A stretch of 64,000 nt of DNA from Dactylosporangium sp. AC04546 (GTDB lineage: Bacteria > Actinomycetota > Actinomycetes > Mycobacteriales > Micromonosporaceae): assembly GCF_022095675.1 (NCBI RefSeq), contig NZ_JAHYSG010000065.1, forward strand, positions 6,279-70,278. The letters are read 5' to 3'. Positions 1-8,327 of the stretch are shown piece by piece. Under the pieces are notes generated by a model. The model ran no database searches. It saw only the letters and a program-made list of their open reading frames with translations, and was not told the DNA's origin. The translations under genes were made by a program, and so were the position numbers. Each line of letters opens with the position of its first letter. Position 1 is the stretch's first letter.

Positions 1-90
1 GTGCGGCTCGGCGGTGACGACGCCACCACCCACCGGCTGACCAGGCCACCGGACGACCCAGACCCGGAACAGACCGTCCGCCTGGACTAG
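1..90 (+). CDS. C-terminal end of a gene cut by the window edge
   Basis: The first 90 bases are open in frame 1 and end in TAG at 88-90, giving about 29 polar residues ending in EQTVRLD. The true start lies outside the window. The tail is Asp/Pro/Arg-rich and carries no recognisable domain, so no function can be given. It converges on the lyase gene that ends three bases downstream. Confidence 0.4.
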   Translation: MRLGGDDATTHRLTRPPDDPDPEQTVRLD

Positions 91-93
91 GGC

Positions 94-939
94 TCAGCTC
101 AGGCGGGCCAGCGAGCCGATCTCCAGCGCGGCCCAGACGGCGCCGTCCGGGCCGATCGTCAGGCCGTGCGGCTCCGAGGCCGGGGTCGGCAGTTCGTGCG
201 CCGTCACCACGCCGTCCGCCGTGACGTGCCCGATGCGGTTGCCGGCCCACTCGGTGAACCAGCAGCCGCCGCTCGGGTCGGCGACGATCGCGTGCGGCCG
301 CGCGGCCCGGTCGGCGAGCGGGTACTCGCTGACCTTCCCGTCCGGCGTGATCCGCCCGACCTGCCCCGCGCCGATCTCCACGAACCACACCGCCCCGTCG
401 GCGCCGAGCGTGATGCCCACCGGGGCCGCACCGGCCGTCGGCAGCGGGAACACCGTGACCGCGCCGTCCGTGGTGACCCGGGCGACCGCGTCGGCCTGGT
501 TGAGCGTGCACCACAGCGCGCCGTCCGCCCCGGCCGTGATCATCGACGGCATGCTCCCGGGCACCGGCACCTGGAACGTGGTCACCGACCCGTCGGTGCC
601 GAGCCGCCCGACCGCCCCGTCCTGCAGCGCCGTGAACCAGAGCGCGCCGTCCGGCCCGGTCGCGATGCCGTACGCCTGGGGTACCGCGAAAGCCGAGACC
701 GCGCCGTCGACGGTGATCCGGCCGATGTGCCCGTCGCTATACCGCGTGAACCACAGCGCGCCGTCGGGCCCGGGCGTGATGACGGCGGCCCGGCCGGCGG
801 GGAAGCGGGTCACCGCGCCTTCGACGGTCACCCGGCAGACGGCGCCGGCGTGCACGAGCGTGCACCAGAGGGCGCCGTCGGGGCCGGCCGCGATCCCGTA
901 CGGCCCCTCGCCCGGCGCGGCGATCGTGAACTCCTGCAT
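94..939 (-). CDS. vgb: Virginiamycin B lyase-like beta-propeller protein
   Basis: This resembles streptogramin B lyase (Vgb), which opens the ester ring of type B streptogramins by elimination. The protein is a run of about seven propeller blades, each with a GPDGALWF-type turn. Counted from the ATG at 939, His216, Glu256, His258 (in the string SEPHG) and Glu273 line up in spacing with the catalytic set of characterised Vgb enzymes (H228, E268, H270, E284). I chose the ATG at 939 because GGGAGGG lies five bases upstream; an ATG at 960 is also in frame. Length (281 aa) is near the family norm. No signal peptide is seen. The true substrate is not proven, since many environmental homologues are untested. 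Confidence 0.82.
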   Translation of the reverse strand: MQEFTIAAPGEGPYGIAAGPDGALWCTLVHAGAVCRVTVEGAVTRFPAGRAAVITPGPDGALWFTRYSDGHIGRITVDGAVSAFAVPQAYGIATGPDGALWFTALQDGAVGRLGTDGSVTTFQVPVPGSMPSMITAGADGALWCTLNQADAVARVTTDGAVTVFPLPTAGAAPVGITLGADGAVWFVEIGAGQVGRITPDGKVSEYPLADRAARPHAIVADPSGGCWFTEWAGNRIGHVTADGVVTAHELPTPASEPHGLTIGPDGAVWAALEIGSLARLS

Positions 940-1020
940 CTCGGCCCTCCCACTGTTCATGCGGCTATTGTCTCGCCGGCGCCGCGCCCGCCGACCCCGA
1001 CGCGTGGGCGGACCCGGTGG

Positions 1021-1869
1021 CTACCCGAGCCCGAGGCGCTGCAGGGCCAGCATGACGAAGCCGCGCGGCGCCCGCTCCCATCCGCACACGGCCGCCGGCA
1101 GCGCGGCGTCGGCGTCGTCGACGAGCACCGCGAGTGCCGCGTCGGGCAGCGCGTCACCGCGCCGGTAGGCGAGCGCGACCGCCGCCGTGAAGCCGGGCAA
1201 CAGCTCCCGCAGCCGCGCGTCGACGGCCGGGTCGGGGTCGGTCGAGTGCGCGAGCGCCAGGTCCGCGCTGCGCCGCACGTCCACCCGCCCGGCGGGCACC
1301 TGAACGAGGGCCCGGGTCGCGGCGGCCGTCGGCGGGAACCAGGCCAGCAGCGCGGCCGCCCGCGCGGCGACGTCGTCGTCGGGGTCGGCCACCCACCGCA
1401 CGACCGCGTCGAGGTGCTCGGCCGTGCGCCGGTAGCTGTCGGCCGCCCACCGCACGGCCGCCCGGTCGCCGATCTCGATGTCCTCGTCCGACCACTCGTC
1501 GAGCCCGGCGAACCAGCGCGCCTCCCCGGCGGTGGCCTCGCGCGCGAAGGCCGCGGCGGCGTCGAACGGCAGCTGGTCGTCGCGCCGGTCGCCGATCGCG
1601 ACGGCGTCGAGCAGCGCGAGCACGCTGCCCCGCTCGGGCGTCGCCGCGTCGTCGACGAGCGCGACCAGCCACGGCACGACGGCCTGGCTGGCCTCCCACC
1701 GGGTGCCCTGGTGGTAGACGCTCGTGGCCAGCGCCTGCCGCGCGTGCAGGCGCTCGCCGGCGTCGGCACTCAGCAGCGACCGCAGGTGCCCCGGCACGTC
1801 CTGCGCCGTCCCGTAGGCGTGGTGCAGCCCCTCCCAGCCGGCTCGATCGACACCGAGGAGCGGATTCAC
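1021..1869 (-). CDS. HEAT-repeat protein of unknown role
   Basis: A 282-residue soluble protein made of alternating helices rich in Ala, Leu and Asp, with repeated blocks such as DDDVAARAAALLAWFP and DPAVDARLRELLPGF that look like HEAT-type repeats. Such proteins usually serve as binding scaffolds, but no partner is evident here. The GTG start at 1869 has AGGG eight bases upstream (GGTAGGG) and a TATAGC-like -10 just before that. The short gap to 1929 also serves the divergent small gene. Confidence 0.7.
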   Translation of the reverse strand: MNPLLGVDRAGWEGLHHAYGTAQDVPGHLRSLLSADAGERLHARQALATSVYHQGTRWEASQAVVPWLVALVDDAATPERGSVLALLDAVAIGDRRDDQLPFDAAAAFAREATAGEARWFAGLDEWSDEDIEIGDRAAVRWAADSYRRTAEHLDAVVRWVADPDDDVAARAAALLAWFPPTAAATRALVQVPAGRVDVRRSADLALAHSTDPDPAVDARLRELLPGFTAAVALAYRRGDALPDAALAVLVDDADAALPAAVCGWERAPRGFVMLALQRLGLG

Positions 1870-1928
1870 GCCGCGACCCTACCGCTATACGCTCCGCCGG
1901 TGCGTTTGAAGATCGCTGCGCACTCGTC

Positions 1929-2300
1929 GTGACGTCCGACTCCGCCGGTACCACCGAGCAGCACGGCGGCAGCCTGCGCGACGCGATGCGCGGCGACCGG
2001 CCGATGGCGATCACCTGCGACACGGCCGACAAGGAGCGCTTCGTGTACCAGGACTGCGCGAGCCCGCACAACGCCGAGTACACCGGCTCGGCCGTCGACG
2101 GCGGGCAGCCCGAGGTCACCTGCGCCCGGCTGGTGGCCGAGTACGTCGGGCTCACGCCGGAGGTGCTGCGCACCCGTACCGACCTGCGGGTGCGGTGGCT
2201 GGAGATCGACGCCGACCACGTCGGCTGCCTGGCCGTCGCCGCCGACGAGCCCAAGGTGCTCAGCGCCTCTGTGCGCGGGATCGGGCACGCGCCGCTCTGA
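1929..2300 (+). CDS. Small protein resembling a septum-formation domain, possibly truncated
   Basis: A 123-residue protein from a GTG start. The central part has a Cys spacing and a SPHNAEYTG motif reminiscent of the Septum_form domain found at the ends of actinobacterial membrane proteins. It has no signal peptide or membrane helix, although such domains normally lie outside the membrane, and no good ribosome site precedes the GTG. It may therefore be a detached remnant of a longer gene. The divergent HEAT gene begins 60 bases away. Confidence 0.5.
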   Translation: MTSDSAGTTEQHGGSLRDAMRGDRPMAITCDTADKERFVYQDCASPHNAEYTGSAVDGGQPEVTCARLVAEYVGLTPEVLRTRTDLRVRWLEIDADHVGCLAVAADEPKVLSASVRGIGHAPL

Positions 2301-2331
2301 CCCGCCGAGCGCGGTGACGTCCCAGGTGCCG

Positions 2332-2685
2332 TTATCGCGCCAGGAGTACCGCTGCCAGGGCCAGAGCACCGGGGACGGCCTGGACGAACAGGATGCGCCG
2401 GCTGGCGGTCGCGGCCCCGTAGATCCCGGCGACGATGACGCACCCGAGGAAGAAGGCCTGGAACGGCACGGACCGGTCGATCAGGCCCCACACGAGGCCG
2501 GCGGCGAGGAAGCCGTTGTAGAGGCCCTGGTTGGCGGCGAGGGTCTTGCTCGCCTCGGCGAACTCCGCCGTGGTGCCGAACGCCGCGCGGGTGCGCGGCG
2601 CCGTCCACAGGAACATCTCCAGCACGAGGAAGTAGAGGTGGAGGGCGGCGACGAGCCCGACGAGGACCCCGGCGACAACAGACAC
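2332..2685 (-). CDS. DUF1304 family membrane protein
   Basis: A 117-residue protein with about four hydrophobic helices. It has the DUF1304 pattern: an N-terminal AALHLYFLVLEMFLW segment, then NQGLYNGFLAAGL, then FFLGCVIVAGIYG. Members are small integral membrane proteins of unknown activity. The start is GTG at 2685. It lies on the same strand as the lipoprotein gene upstream, 36 bases from it, so the two may be cotranscribed. Confidence 0.8.
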   Translation of the reverse strand: MSVVAGVLVGLVAALHLYFLVLEMFLWTAPRTRAAFGTTAEFAEASKTLAANQGLYNGFLAAGLVWGLIDRSVPFQAFFLGCVIVAGIYGAATASRRILFVQAVPGALALAAVLLAR

Positions 2686-2721
2686 CGCGACAGCGTAGGG
2701 CCTTCGGCGCCGCCCGCGCGA

Positions 2722-3057
2722 TCAGCTGGTCTGGATGCGGATCACGACGTTCTTGTCGGTGACCTCCTGGACCGTGATGTCGAAGCCCTCGGCCTGCGCC
2801 GTGCCGTCGACCGGGACACTCACGGTGGTGCCGGCCACATCGAGCTTGACGACGCCGTTGTCCACCCCCACGAGCTTCACGTCGACGCCGAGGACCGAGG
2901 ACTCGGCCTCGACGCCGCGGTCGAAGGTGACCGTGCAGGCGCTCGTCGAGCACTCGACGTTGTCAGTGGAGCAGGCGGTCAGCCCGCCCAGGCCAAGAAC
3001 GATGGCGGCGGTGACCACGGTGGCTTTGCCGGCGATGCGGCGGGTCAGGGTCGTCAT
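2722..3057 (-). CDS. Predicted lipoprotein of unknown function
   Basis: A 111-residue protein. The ATG at 3057 begins a basic n-region (MTTLTRRIAGK), a hydrophobic stretch and a lipobox LTAC, so Cys29 is the predicted lipidated residue. Two further cysteines (about residues 37 and 41) could pair. The mature part is short, beta-rich and acidic (DNGVVKLDVAGTTVSVPVDG). No family is recognised. It is expected on the outer face of the membrane. Confidence 0.7.
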   Translation of the reverse strand: MTTLTRRIAGKATVVTAAIVLGLGGLTACSTDNVECSTSACTVTFDRGVEAESSVLGVDVKLVGVDNGVVKLDVAGTTVSVPVDGTAQAEGFDITVQEVTDKNVVIRIQTS

Positions 3058-3089
3058 GCCGACCGAGTCTAGCTGGCGCGGGCCAGGCC

Positions 3090-3836
3090 CTATTTTGTGT
3101 CTGCCAGCAGGAACTCGGCCAGCACCGGGGCCAGCGCGGCCGGGTCGACGTCGTGCGTCTGCCCGTCGAGCACCAGTTCCCGCGCGCCCGGGATGGCCTG
3201 GGCGGCCCGGTGTGCCCCGTCGCGCAGGCCCTGCGGGCTGGCGCCGCCGCTGACCACCAGCGCGCGCACGTCCGCCGGGCGCCAGTCGCGCAGCACGGCG
3301 TCGTCGTACGCGAGCGTGTGCGCGATCGCCTCCAGCGGCGCCCACCCGGGCGAGCCCCGGAACCCGGCGACGACCTCGGCCGGCATGCCGACCAGCGTCA
3401 TGAACAGCGCGACGGCGTCGCCCCTGCGGTTGTCGTCGAGCAGCTCGGTGAGCCGTTTGGTGTAGTCGTCGTCGTGGGTGGCGTGCAGCGGCGGCTCGTA
3501 CAGCACGATCGCCTTGGCCTTCTCCGCGGCGAGCATCACGAGCGCGGCGCCCGACGAGAGGCCGAACAGGTAGGCCTCCCCACCGGCCGCGTCGACGATC
3601 GCGTGGAGGTCCTCGATTTCACGGCGCGGGCTGTACGGCAGGGTGTCGCCGCTCTCGCCCCGCCCGCGCCGGTCGTAGGCGTACACGGTGAAGTGGTCGG
3701 TGAGCCGGGCCGCGAGCGGCCGCATCGGCCCGCCGGCCCGGTAGCACATGGCGCCGTCGACGAGGACGAGCGCGGGCCCGCTGCCGCCGCGCTCGTACGC
3801 GATGTTCGTTCCGTCGGCCGAGGTGACGGTCGGCAT
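3090..3836 (-). CDS. Alpha/beta hydrolase
   Basis: A 248-residue alpha/beta-hydrolase-fold protein. The nucleophile elbow reads GLSSG, the oxyanion region LVDGAM, and the late His is in GQTHDVDP. The N-terminus (TSADGTNIAYERGGSGPALVLVDG) is typical of small esterase/haloperoxidase-like hydrolases. It ends an operon of ArsR, SRPBCC and hydrolase. A GTG at 3845 overlaps the stop of the SRPBCC gene (GTGA), but the GGAG upstream is better spaced for the ATG at 3836 (10 bases), which I chose. The substrate is unknown. Confidence 0.82.
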   Translation of the reverse strand: MPTVTSADGTNIAYERGGSGPALVLVDGAMCYRAGGPMRPLAARLTDHFTVYAYDRRGRGESGDTLPYSPRREIEDLHAIVDAAGGEAYLFGLSSGAALVMLAAEKAKAIVLYEPPLHATHDDDYTKRLTELLDDNRRGDAVALFMTLVGMPAEVVAGFRGSPGWAPLEAIAHTLAYDDAVLRDWRPADVRALVVSGGASPQGLRDGAHRAAQAIPGARELVLDGQTHDVDPAALAPVLAEFLLADTK

Positions 3837-3841
3837 GGTGG

Positions 3842-4282
3842 TCACGCTCCGTTCGTGAGTCGCTGCAGGTAGACGTCGAAGCGGTCGAGGCTGGTCTGGA
3901 AGCCGGCGCGGGCCGCTGGGGAGCGGTATTGTTCGGGGACGTTGGTCTGGTGGGTGACGACCTCGGTCCGCCCGTCCTCGAGGTCGACGAACGTGATCGT
4001 CGTGGTCATCCCGCCCTCGACGTCGGGCTCCACCCACGCGAGCCGGTCGGGCCGGCTGATCTCGGTGTAGACGGCCCTCATGGTGTACGTGCCGCCGTCG
4101 CTGTCGCTGACCATCGTGGTCTCGAACCGGCCGCCGGGCCGCAGCTCGACGACAATGTTCTCGACGGGCGTGGTGGTGCCGACGGGCCCCCAGAACTCCG
4201 CGAGGTGCTCGGGCGTCGTCATGCAGTCGAAGAGCAGGTCCGGTGACGCGCGGTGCACGCGCCGGAAGATGAGCTCACTCAT
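3842..4282 (-). CDS. SRPBCC (AHSA1-type) ligand-binding protein
   Basis: A 146-residue protein with the START-like SRPBCC fold of the AHSA1 group: SPDLLFDCMTTPEHLAEFWGP near the N-terminus, GGRFETTM, then TTTITFVDLEDGRTEV and a C-terminal helix. These proteins bind hydrophobic ligands. The group is very often encoded next to an ArsR repressor, as here. The ATG overlaps the ArsR stop (ATGA), so translation is likely coupled. Confidence 0.85.
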   Translation of the reverse strand: MSELIFRRVHRASPDLLFDCMTTPEHLAEFWGPVGTTTPVENIVVELRPGGRFETTMVSDSDGGTYTMRAVYTEISRPDRLAWVEPDVEGGMTTTITFVDLEDGRTEVVTHQTNVPEQYRSPAARAGFQTSLDRFDVYLQRLTNGA

Positions 4283-4626
4283 GCTGTCGCACCTCGCGCC
4301 TTGTTGAGCCGTTCAAGGTGGGCCTCGAGCCGGTCGTGCCGCTCGGCCCAGACCTGCCGATGCCGCTCGATCCACGACACGGCGGCTTCGAGCCGCTCCC
4401 CGTCGAGCGCGCAGGGCCGCGCCTGCGCACTGCGCGACCGCGAGATGAGCCGCGCCCGTTCGAGCACCTTGAGATGCTTGGAGACGGCCTGCTGCGACAT
4501 GGCGAACGGCTCGGCGAGCTGCTGCACGGTGGCATCCCCGTCGGCGAGCCGCTCGAGGATGGCCCGCCGAGTGGGGTCCGCGAGCGCCGCGAACACAAGA
4601 CTGAGTTCGTCCTCAACCACAACCAC
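4279..4626 (-). CDS. ArsR-family transcriptional repressor
   Basis: A winged-helix regulator with the ArsR core: LVFAALADPTRRAILERLADGD, then QLAEPFAMSQQAVSKHLKVLERARLI as the recognition helix region, then the wing. No metal-binding Cys motif is seen, so it belongs to the metal-independent type usually paired with SRPBCC genes. I chose the GTG at 4626 because AGGG lies eight bases upstream. A TTG at 4662 is possible but would sit inside the palindromic operator. It heads the ArsR-SRPBCC-hydrolase operon and probably represses it. Confidence 0.85.
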   Translation of the reverse strand: MVVVEDELSLVFAALADPTRRAILERLADGDATVQQLAEPFAMSQQAVSKHLKVLERARLISRSRSAQARPCALDGERLEAAVSWIERHRQVWAERHDRLEAHLERLNKARGATA

Positions 4627-4657
4627 ACGTCGAACCCTATCCACAACCGCCGTGTTG

Positions 4658-4675
4658 CACAACTAGTTGGTTGTG
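4658..4675. promoter_or_regulatory. Candidate ArsR operator
   Basis: CACAAC-6 nt-GTTGTG is a perfect inverted repeat about 30 bases upstream of the preferred ArsR start. Its position suggests autoregulation. It resembles in half-site (CAAC/GTTG) the twin operators in front of the lone SRPBCC gene at 40423. Binding is inferred. Confidence 0.5.
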
Positions 4676-4806
4676 AAACCGGCGGCTCGAGTGGTGTGCC
4701 AGCCTGGCCAACGCTCGACGGCACCGCCGAACAGCTCCACGAACTCCTCAGCAGCGACGTCGCGGCTGCCGGCTGAAGCCGCACTGTGATCGTTGGGTTG
4801 CGGTGT

Positions 4807-4853
4807 GACGTTGGTCGATCTACCCGCGCACCGAGGGCAGATCGACCAACGTC
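4807..4853. repeat. Dispersed hairpin, family B copy 1
   Basis: A 19-base arm GACGTTGGTCGATCTACCC pairs with a near-perfect complement (one mismatch) across a 9-base loop. It lies in the 318-base gap between the ArsR start and the hydrolase that ends at 4945, on the 3' side of the hydrolase. It may terminate hydrolase transcription. The outer arm sequence recurs at 17745 and 35242, with a relative at 60053. Nothing else is seen in this gap apart from the operator. Confidence 0.75.
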
Positions 4854-4944
4854 GACTACTGGCCCGACCACTCGCGGGCGCCGGGCGCGGGCGAAGTTCC
4901 ACGGACCCGGGTCCTGGGAGATACGGAGCCGTGCGGGCCGCGGC

Positions 4945-5640
4945 CTAGCTTGCGGCGGCGGCGGCGATGACGGCGGCCAGGTCCTCCGGGCGGGTGAGCT
5001 GGGGCCAGTGGCCGGCCGGGAGGTCGACGTGGTGGACGGTGCGGATGTGGGCGTACTCGCGGACCGGGGGCAGCCCCTGCTCGATCCAGCCGCGCAGCGT
5101 GGCGCTGGTGAAGTCGGTCGACACCGCCGTCACCGGGACGTCGTAGCGGGCCGGGTCGTGCAGGTGCTGGCGGTCGCTCAGGACGCCGGCCGGGGACGGG
5201 ATCGCCAGGGCGCGCAGGGTCTCCCGCAGCTGCGGGGTCAGGCCCGCCAGCTCCGACTCGTCGAACGCGGACCAGTCCGGCATCGGGACGTTGCCCGCCT
5301 CCGACGGGAAGTCGTCCGCGATCGGCTCGCCGTGCGGGGTCGGGAAGCCCCCGACGTAGACGGCGTGGGCGACGCGGGAGGGGCGGGCGTCCAGTGCGGC
5401 GTGGGCGATGCCCGCGCCGGCCGAGTGGCCGACCAGGACCACCGAGGACGAAGCGGCGTCGATCGCTGACACCACGGCCTCGACGTGGTCGTGCAGGGTG
5501 ATGGCCGTGCGGTCGGCGTCGTGGGTCATGCCGGGGAGCGTGAGCGGGACGGGGTGGTGGCCGGCCTTCTCCAGGGCGGGGGTCACCCGCTCCCACACGG
5601 TGCCGTCCAGCCACAGGCCCGGGACCAGGATGATGTCCAT
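4945..5640 (-). CDS. Alpha/beta hydrolase
   Basis: A 231-residue compact alpha/beta hydrolase. It begins MDIILVPGLWLDGTVWERV, has the nucleophile motif GHSAG near residue 93 and the terminal His in PAGHWPQL. The form matches small esterases of the salicylate-esterase/AB-hydrolase-6 type. No signal peptide is seen, so it should be cytoplasmic. The EAL-HDOD gene upstream is 15 bases away on the same strand, so cotranscription is possible. The substrate is unknown. Confidence 0.82.
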   Translation of the reverse strand: MDIILVPGLWLDGTVWERVTPALEKAGHHPVPLTLPGMTHDADRTAITLHDHVEAVVSAIDAASSSVVLVGHSAGAGIAHAALDARPSRVAHAVYVGGFPTPHGEPIADDFPSEAGNVPMPDWSAFDESELAGLTPQLRETLRALAIPSPAGVLSDRQHLHDPARYDVPVTAVSTDFTSATLRGWIEQGLPPVREYAHIRTVHHVDLPAGHWPQLTRPEDLAAVIAAAAAS

Positions 5641-5655
5641 CGGGCCAACCTACCG

Positions 5656-6879
5656 TCAGGGCTCGGCGGGGCGGGGGGCGATGATCTGGCCCGTGTACGC
5701 CACCGCGTCCAGGTAGGCGCGGGCCGTGTCCTCGACCGGGAGCGGGGCGGCCAGCAGCATCGGCAGGTCGGACGCCTCGTAGGCGGCGACCAGGGACAGC
5801 AGCTCGCCCAGCGGGCCGGCGCCGGCGACCAGGGCCTCGGTGACGTCCTGGCTCAGGGACAGGCGGACGGTCAGCGCCGCCGCGGGCTGGCCGAGCAGCT
5901 CGGCGACCGAGCTCACCAGGCCGACCGTGAACGCGGCCTCCGGGGGGAGCGCCATACGCGCGGCGATGTTCTGGCACATGCGGGCGCGGGTGATCGCGGC
6001 GGAGAGCTGGTGGGTGCCGGGGTCGTCGAGGTCGCTGACGAGCATGAGGGTGGCCCAGTCGCGGAGGCGGTCGACGCCGAGGAGCAGGACCGCCTCGTGG
6101 ACCGAGGACACCTTGACCGGCAGGCCGAGCGCGTCGGCGTTCGCCGCGGCCGTGAGGCGCAGGGCGAGCGCCGGGTCGCTGGTGACCAGGCCGACCACTC
6201 GGGCCAGGGGGATGCTCGGGCCGACGAGCAGGCTGAGCAGCTCGACGCGGGCCAGGCGGGACGGTGACAGGGCGGCGGCGCTCACCACCTGCGGACGGCC
6301 CAGCACGTACCCCTGGAAGTAGTCGAAGCCCAGCTCGCGCGCCTGGTCGAGCTGGCCGGGGGTCTCCAGGCGTTCGGCGACGAGCTGGAGGTTGTCGTAC
6401 TTGCGGCACCGCGCGACGGTCTCGGCGAGCTCGGCGAGCGGGGTGTCGAGCACGTCGATCTTGACGTAGGCGGCGAGTTCGAGCAGCGGCTCGTGGCCGA
6501 GGCCGAAGACGTAGTCGTCGAGGGCGATGCGGTACCCCTGGGCGACCAGGCGGGCGACGGCGGCCACGACCTCCTCGTCGAGGTCGACGGTCTCGAGGAT
6601 CTCCAGGACGACCTGCTCGTGGTCGAACGGCAGGGGGAGCTCGCCCACCAGGAACTCGCGGGTCAGGTTGACGAAGCACAGGTGGCGGCCGCACAGCGGC
6701 TCGATGCCGATCTCGGTGAAGGCGGTGATCAGCACCCGGCTGGTGGCGTACGCACCGCGCTTGTCGGCCTCCACCGCGCCGGCGTCACCGCGGAACAGCA
6801 GCTCGTAGCCGTGGACGCCGCCGAGCCGGTCGAAGATCGGCTGGCGGCCGACGTGGACGGCGCCGGAAGGGGGCAACAT
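5656..6879 (-). CDS. Degenerate EAL plus HDOD signalling protein (YuxH-like)
   Basis: A 407-residue protein. The N-terminal half is an EAL-like barrel starting HVGRQPIFDRLGGVHGYELLFR. The signature EAL reads ELL, and the usual DDFG reads DDYV, so c-di-GMP hydrolysis is unlikely. The C-terminal half (about residue 205 on) is an HDOD domain (SDPALALRLTAAAN, SVHEAVLLLGVDRLRDW). This matches YuxH/CdgJ-type proteins, which act through protein contacts in motility or stress signalling. The ATG at 6879 begins exactly at the domain. It lies near the GGDEF-EAL and che genes, which fits a signalling role. Confidence 0.85.
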   Translation of the reverse strand: MLPPSGAVHVGRQPIFDRLGGVHGYELLFRGDAGAVEADKRGAYATSRVLITAFTEIGIEPLCGRHLCFVNLTREFLVGELPLPFDHEQVVLEILETVDLDEEVVAAVARLVAQGYRIALDDYVFGLGHEPLLELAAYVKIDVLDTPLAELAETVARCRKYDNLQLVAERLETPGQLDQARELGFDYFQGYVLGRPQVVSAAALSPSRLARVELLSLLVGPSIPLARVVGLVTSDPALALRLTAAANADALGLPVKVSSVHEAVLLLGVDRLRDWATLMLVSDLDDPGTHQLSAAITRARMCQNIAARMALPPEAAFTVGLVSSVAELLGQPAAALTVRLSLSQDVTEALVAGAGPLGELLSLVAAYEASDLPMLLAAPLPVEDTARAYLDAVAYTGQIIAPRPAEP

Positions 6880-6919
6880 ACCGCACTCATCGACTCGGCG
6901 GTCGCGACAATGAGCAATT

Positions 6920-7582
6920 CTATGCGGTACCGGCGAGCGCGTGGATCTTCCAGCCGAGGTCGGGGAAGCCGGCCGCGACGGCGACGTGCGCGCTGGCGAC
7001 GTTGGCCGGGTCGTGCAGGTACAGGGCGACGGCGTCGCCCGCCACGATCCGCCGGGCGGCCCGGGCGACCAGGCGGCGGGCCAGGCCCCGGCCGCGGGCA
7101 CGCTCCTCGGTGCCGACCGAGATCTCCACGCCGGTCGGGTCGTGCGGCTTGAGCCCGACACCGGCCAGGTAGCTGCCGTCCTCGTCGCGGGCCACCAGGA
7201 CCTCGCCCGGGAAGGGCCGCAGCCAGTCGGGCAGGCCCGGGCCGTCGGAGGGCTCCCACTCCCCCGCGTCGGGCAGCCCGGCAGTGGGCGCGTCGGACCA
7301 GCGGAAGACGCCGGTGAAGAAGCGGTGCCCGGGCCGGTCGAGCAGGGCGGGCAGCCGGTCGGCCAGCGCCCCGGCGCCGGCCGTGGCGATCAGCTCGGAC
7401 ACGGCCTCGACCCGCCCGGGCGGGACGGACAGCACGCCGTTTCCGGCGGCGTCGGTCACCCCGATGGCGAGCTGCTCGCCGCCGTCCCAGCGCGGCTTCT
7501 CCCGGGCCGCGTGCCCGACCACGACCAGACCGCGGGGCGAGGGCCAGCTCCCGAGCCACGTCCGCAGAAACGACTCCAGCAC
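6920..7582 (-). CDS. GNAT-family acetyltransferase
   Basis: A 220-residue protein from a GTG start. The C-terminal half carries the GNAT acetyl-CoA loop ERARGRGLARRLV and a late strand with HDPANVASAHVAVAAGF, typical of the fold. The N-terminal 110 residues are less conserved and may form a second degenerate GNAT-like or substrate-binding part. The acceptor cannot be predicted. It stands alone between the EAL-HDOD gene and the secreted protease. Confidence 0.75.
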   Translation of the reverse strand: MLESFLRTWLGSWPSPRGLVVVGHAAREKPRWDGGEQLAIGVTDAAGNGVLSVPPGRVEAVSELIATAGAGALADRLPALLDRPGHRFFTGVFRWSDAPTAGLPDAGEWEPSDGPGLPDWLRPFPGEVLVARDEDGSYLAGVGLKPHDPTGVEISVGTEERARGRGLARRLVARAARRIVAGDAVALYLHDPANVASAHVAVAAGFPDLGWKIHALAGTA

Positions 7583-7708
7583 CCGTCGATCCTAGCCGCG
7601 CGGTTTCGAAAGGTATCGCGGCCGCGGCGCCGACAAATCCGGGCAAACACGGATCATATCGGCGCCGCAACCGCAAGATCGGCACGGAAAGTGACACGGA
7701 ATGCGCGG

Positions 7709-8236
7709 CTAGAAGACGGTTGCGGGGACGGGAGCGGCCGCGGCCGCCGAGGCGAAGTTGCGCTGGACGGCGGAGGCCTCCGCGGCGCTGGGGGTGGCGT
7801 TGGCACAGGAGACCGGCGCACTGCTGCCCGACATCAGGTCACTGCAGAGGCCGGTGCGGTTGTCCGGCAGGCCGAGGATGTGCCCGAACTCGTGGGTCGC
7901 GATGCGCAGGACGGAGTAGCCGTCGTTCACCGCCTCCCGGCCCATCACCCAGCGGCCGTTGCCGAGCGAGGTCGGGTAGGTGCGGGGCCAGCCGTTGTCG
8001 GCGGTGACCCGGATGTTCGGGGTGCGCCCGGCCGGGACGGGGACCAGCCGGACGTTCGTGACGCGGCCGTTCCACAGGGTGGCGGCCTGGTTGACCACGG
8101 ACACGAACTCCTGGGCCTGGCTCGCGTCGTAGTAGAGGGTGCGGGTGGCGGCGAACGCCGGGCCGGCGGTGGTGAGCTGGACGCCCAGCAGTGCGGCGAC
8201 GGCGAGCAGGGCGGCGGCGAGTCTACGTCTGACCAT
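7709..8236 (-). CDS. Secreted snapalysin-type zinc metalloprotease
   Basis: A 175-residue protein with a clear signal peptide (MVRRRLAAALLAVAALLGV, predicted cut after AFA). The zinc site is HEFGHILGLPD, i.e. HExxHxxGxxD of the M7 (snapalysin) family, followed by CSDLM, which supplies the Met-turn. Snapalysins are small extracellular neutral proteases of actinobacteria. Length fits the family. Two cysteines around the site (LCSD, SCAN) probably form the conserved disulfide. It is divergent from the GGDEF-EAL gene. Confidence 0.9.
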   Translation of the reverse strand: MVRRRLAAALLAVAALLGVQLTTAGPAFAATRTLYYDASQAQEFVSVVNQAATLWNGRVTNVRLVPVPAGRTPNIRVTADNGWPRTYPTSLGNGRWVMGREAVNDGYSVLRIATHEFGHILGLPDNRTGLCSDLMSGSSAPVSCANATPSAAEASAVQRNFASAAAAAPVPATVF

Positions 8237-8327
8237 GGCCGTACCGTACGAGACATCGTTGTCCTTCGATACATTCTGCTCCGGTCATACCGCTCAGGTC
8301 GGGCGTCGCCGCCACGATGAATGCGGT

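Noticed and set aside
4807..4853. Integron attC site
   Set aside because: Arms are near-perfect without the bulged core sites of attC, and no integrase gene is present.
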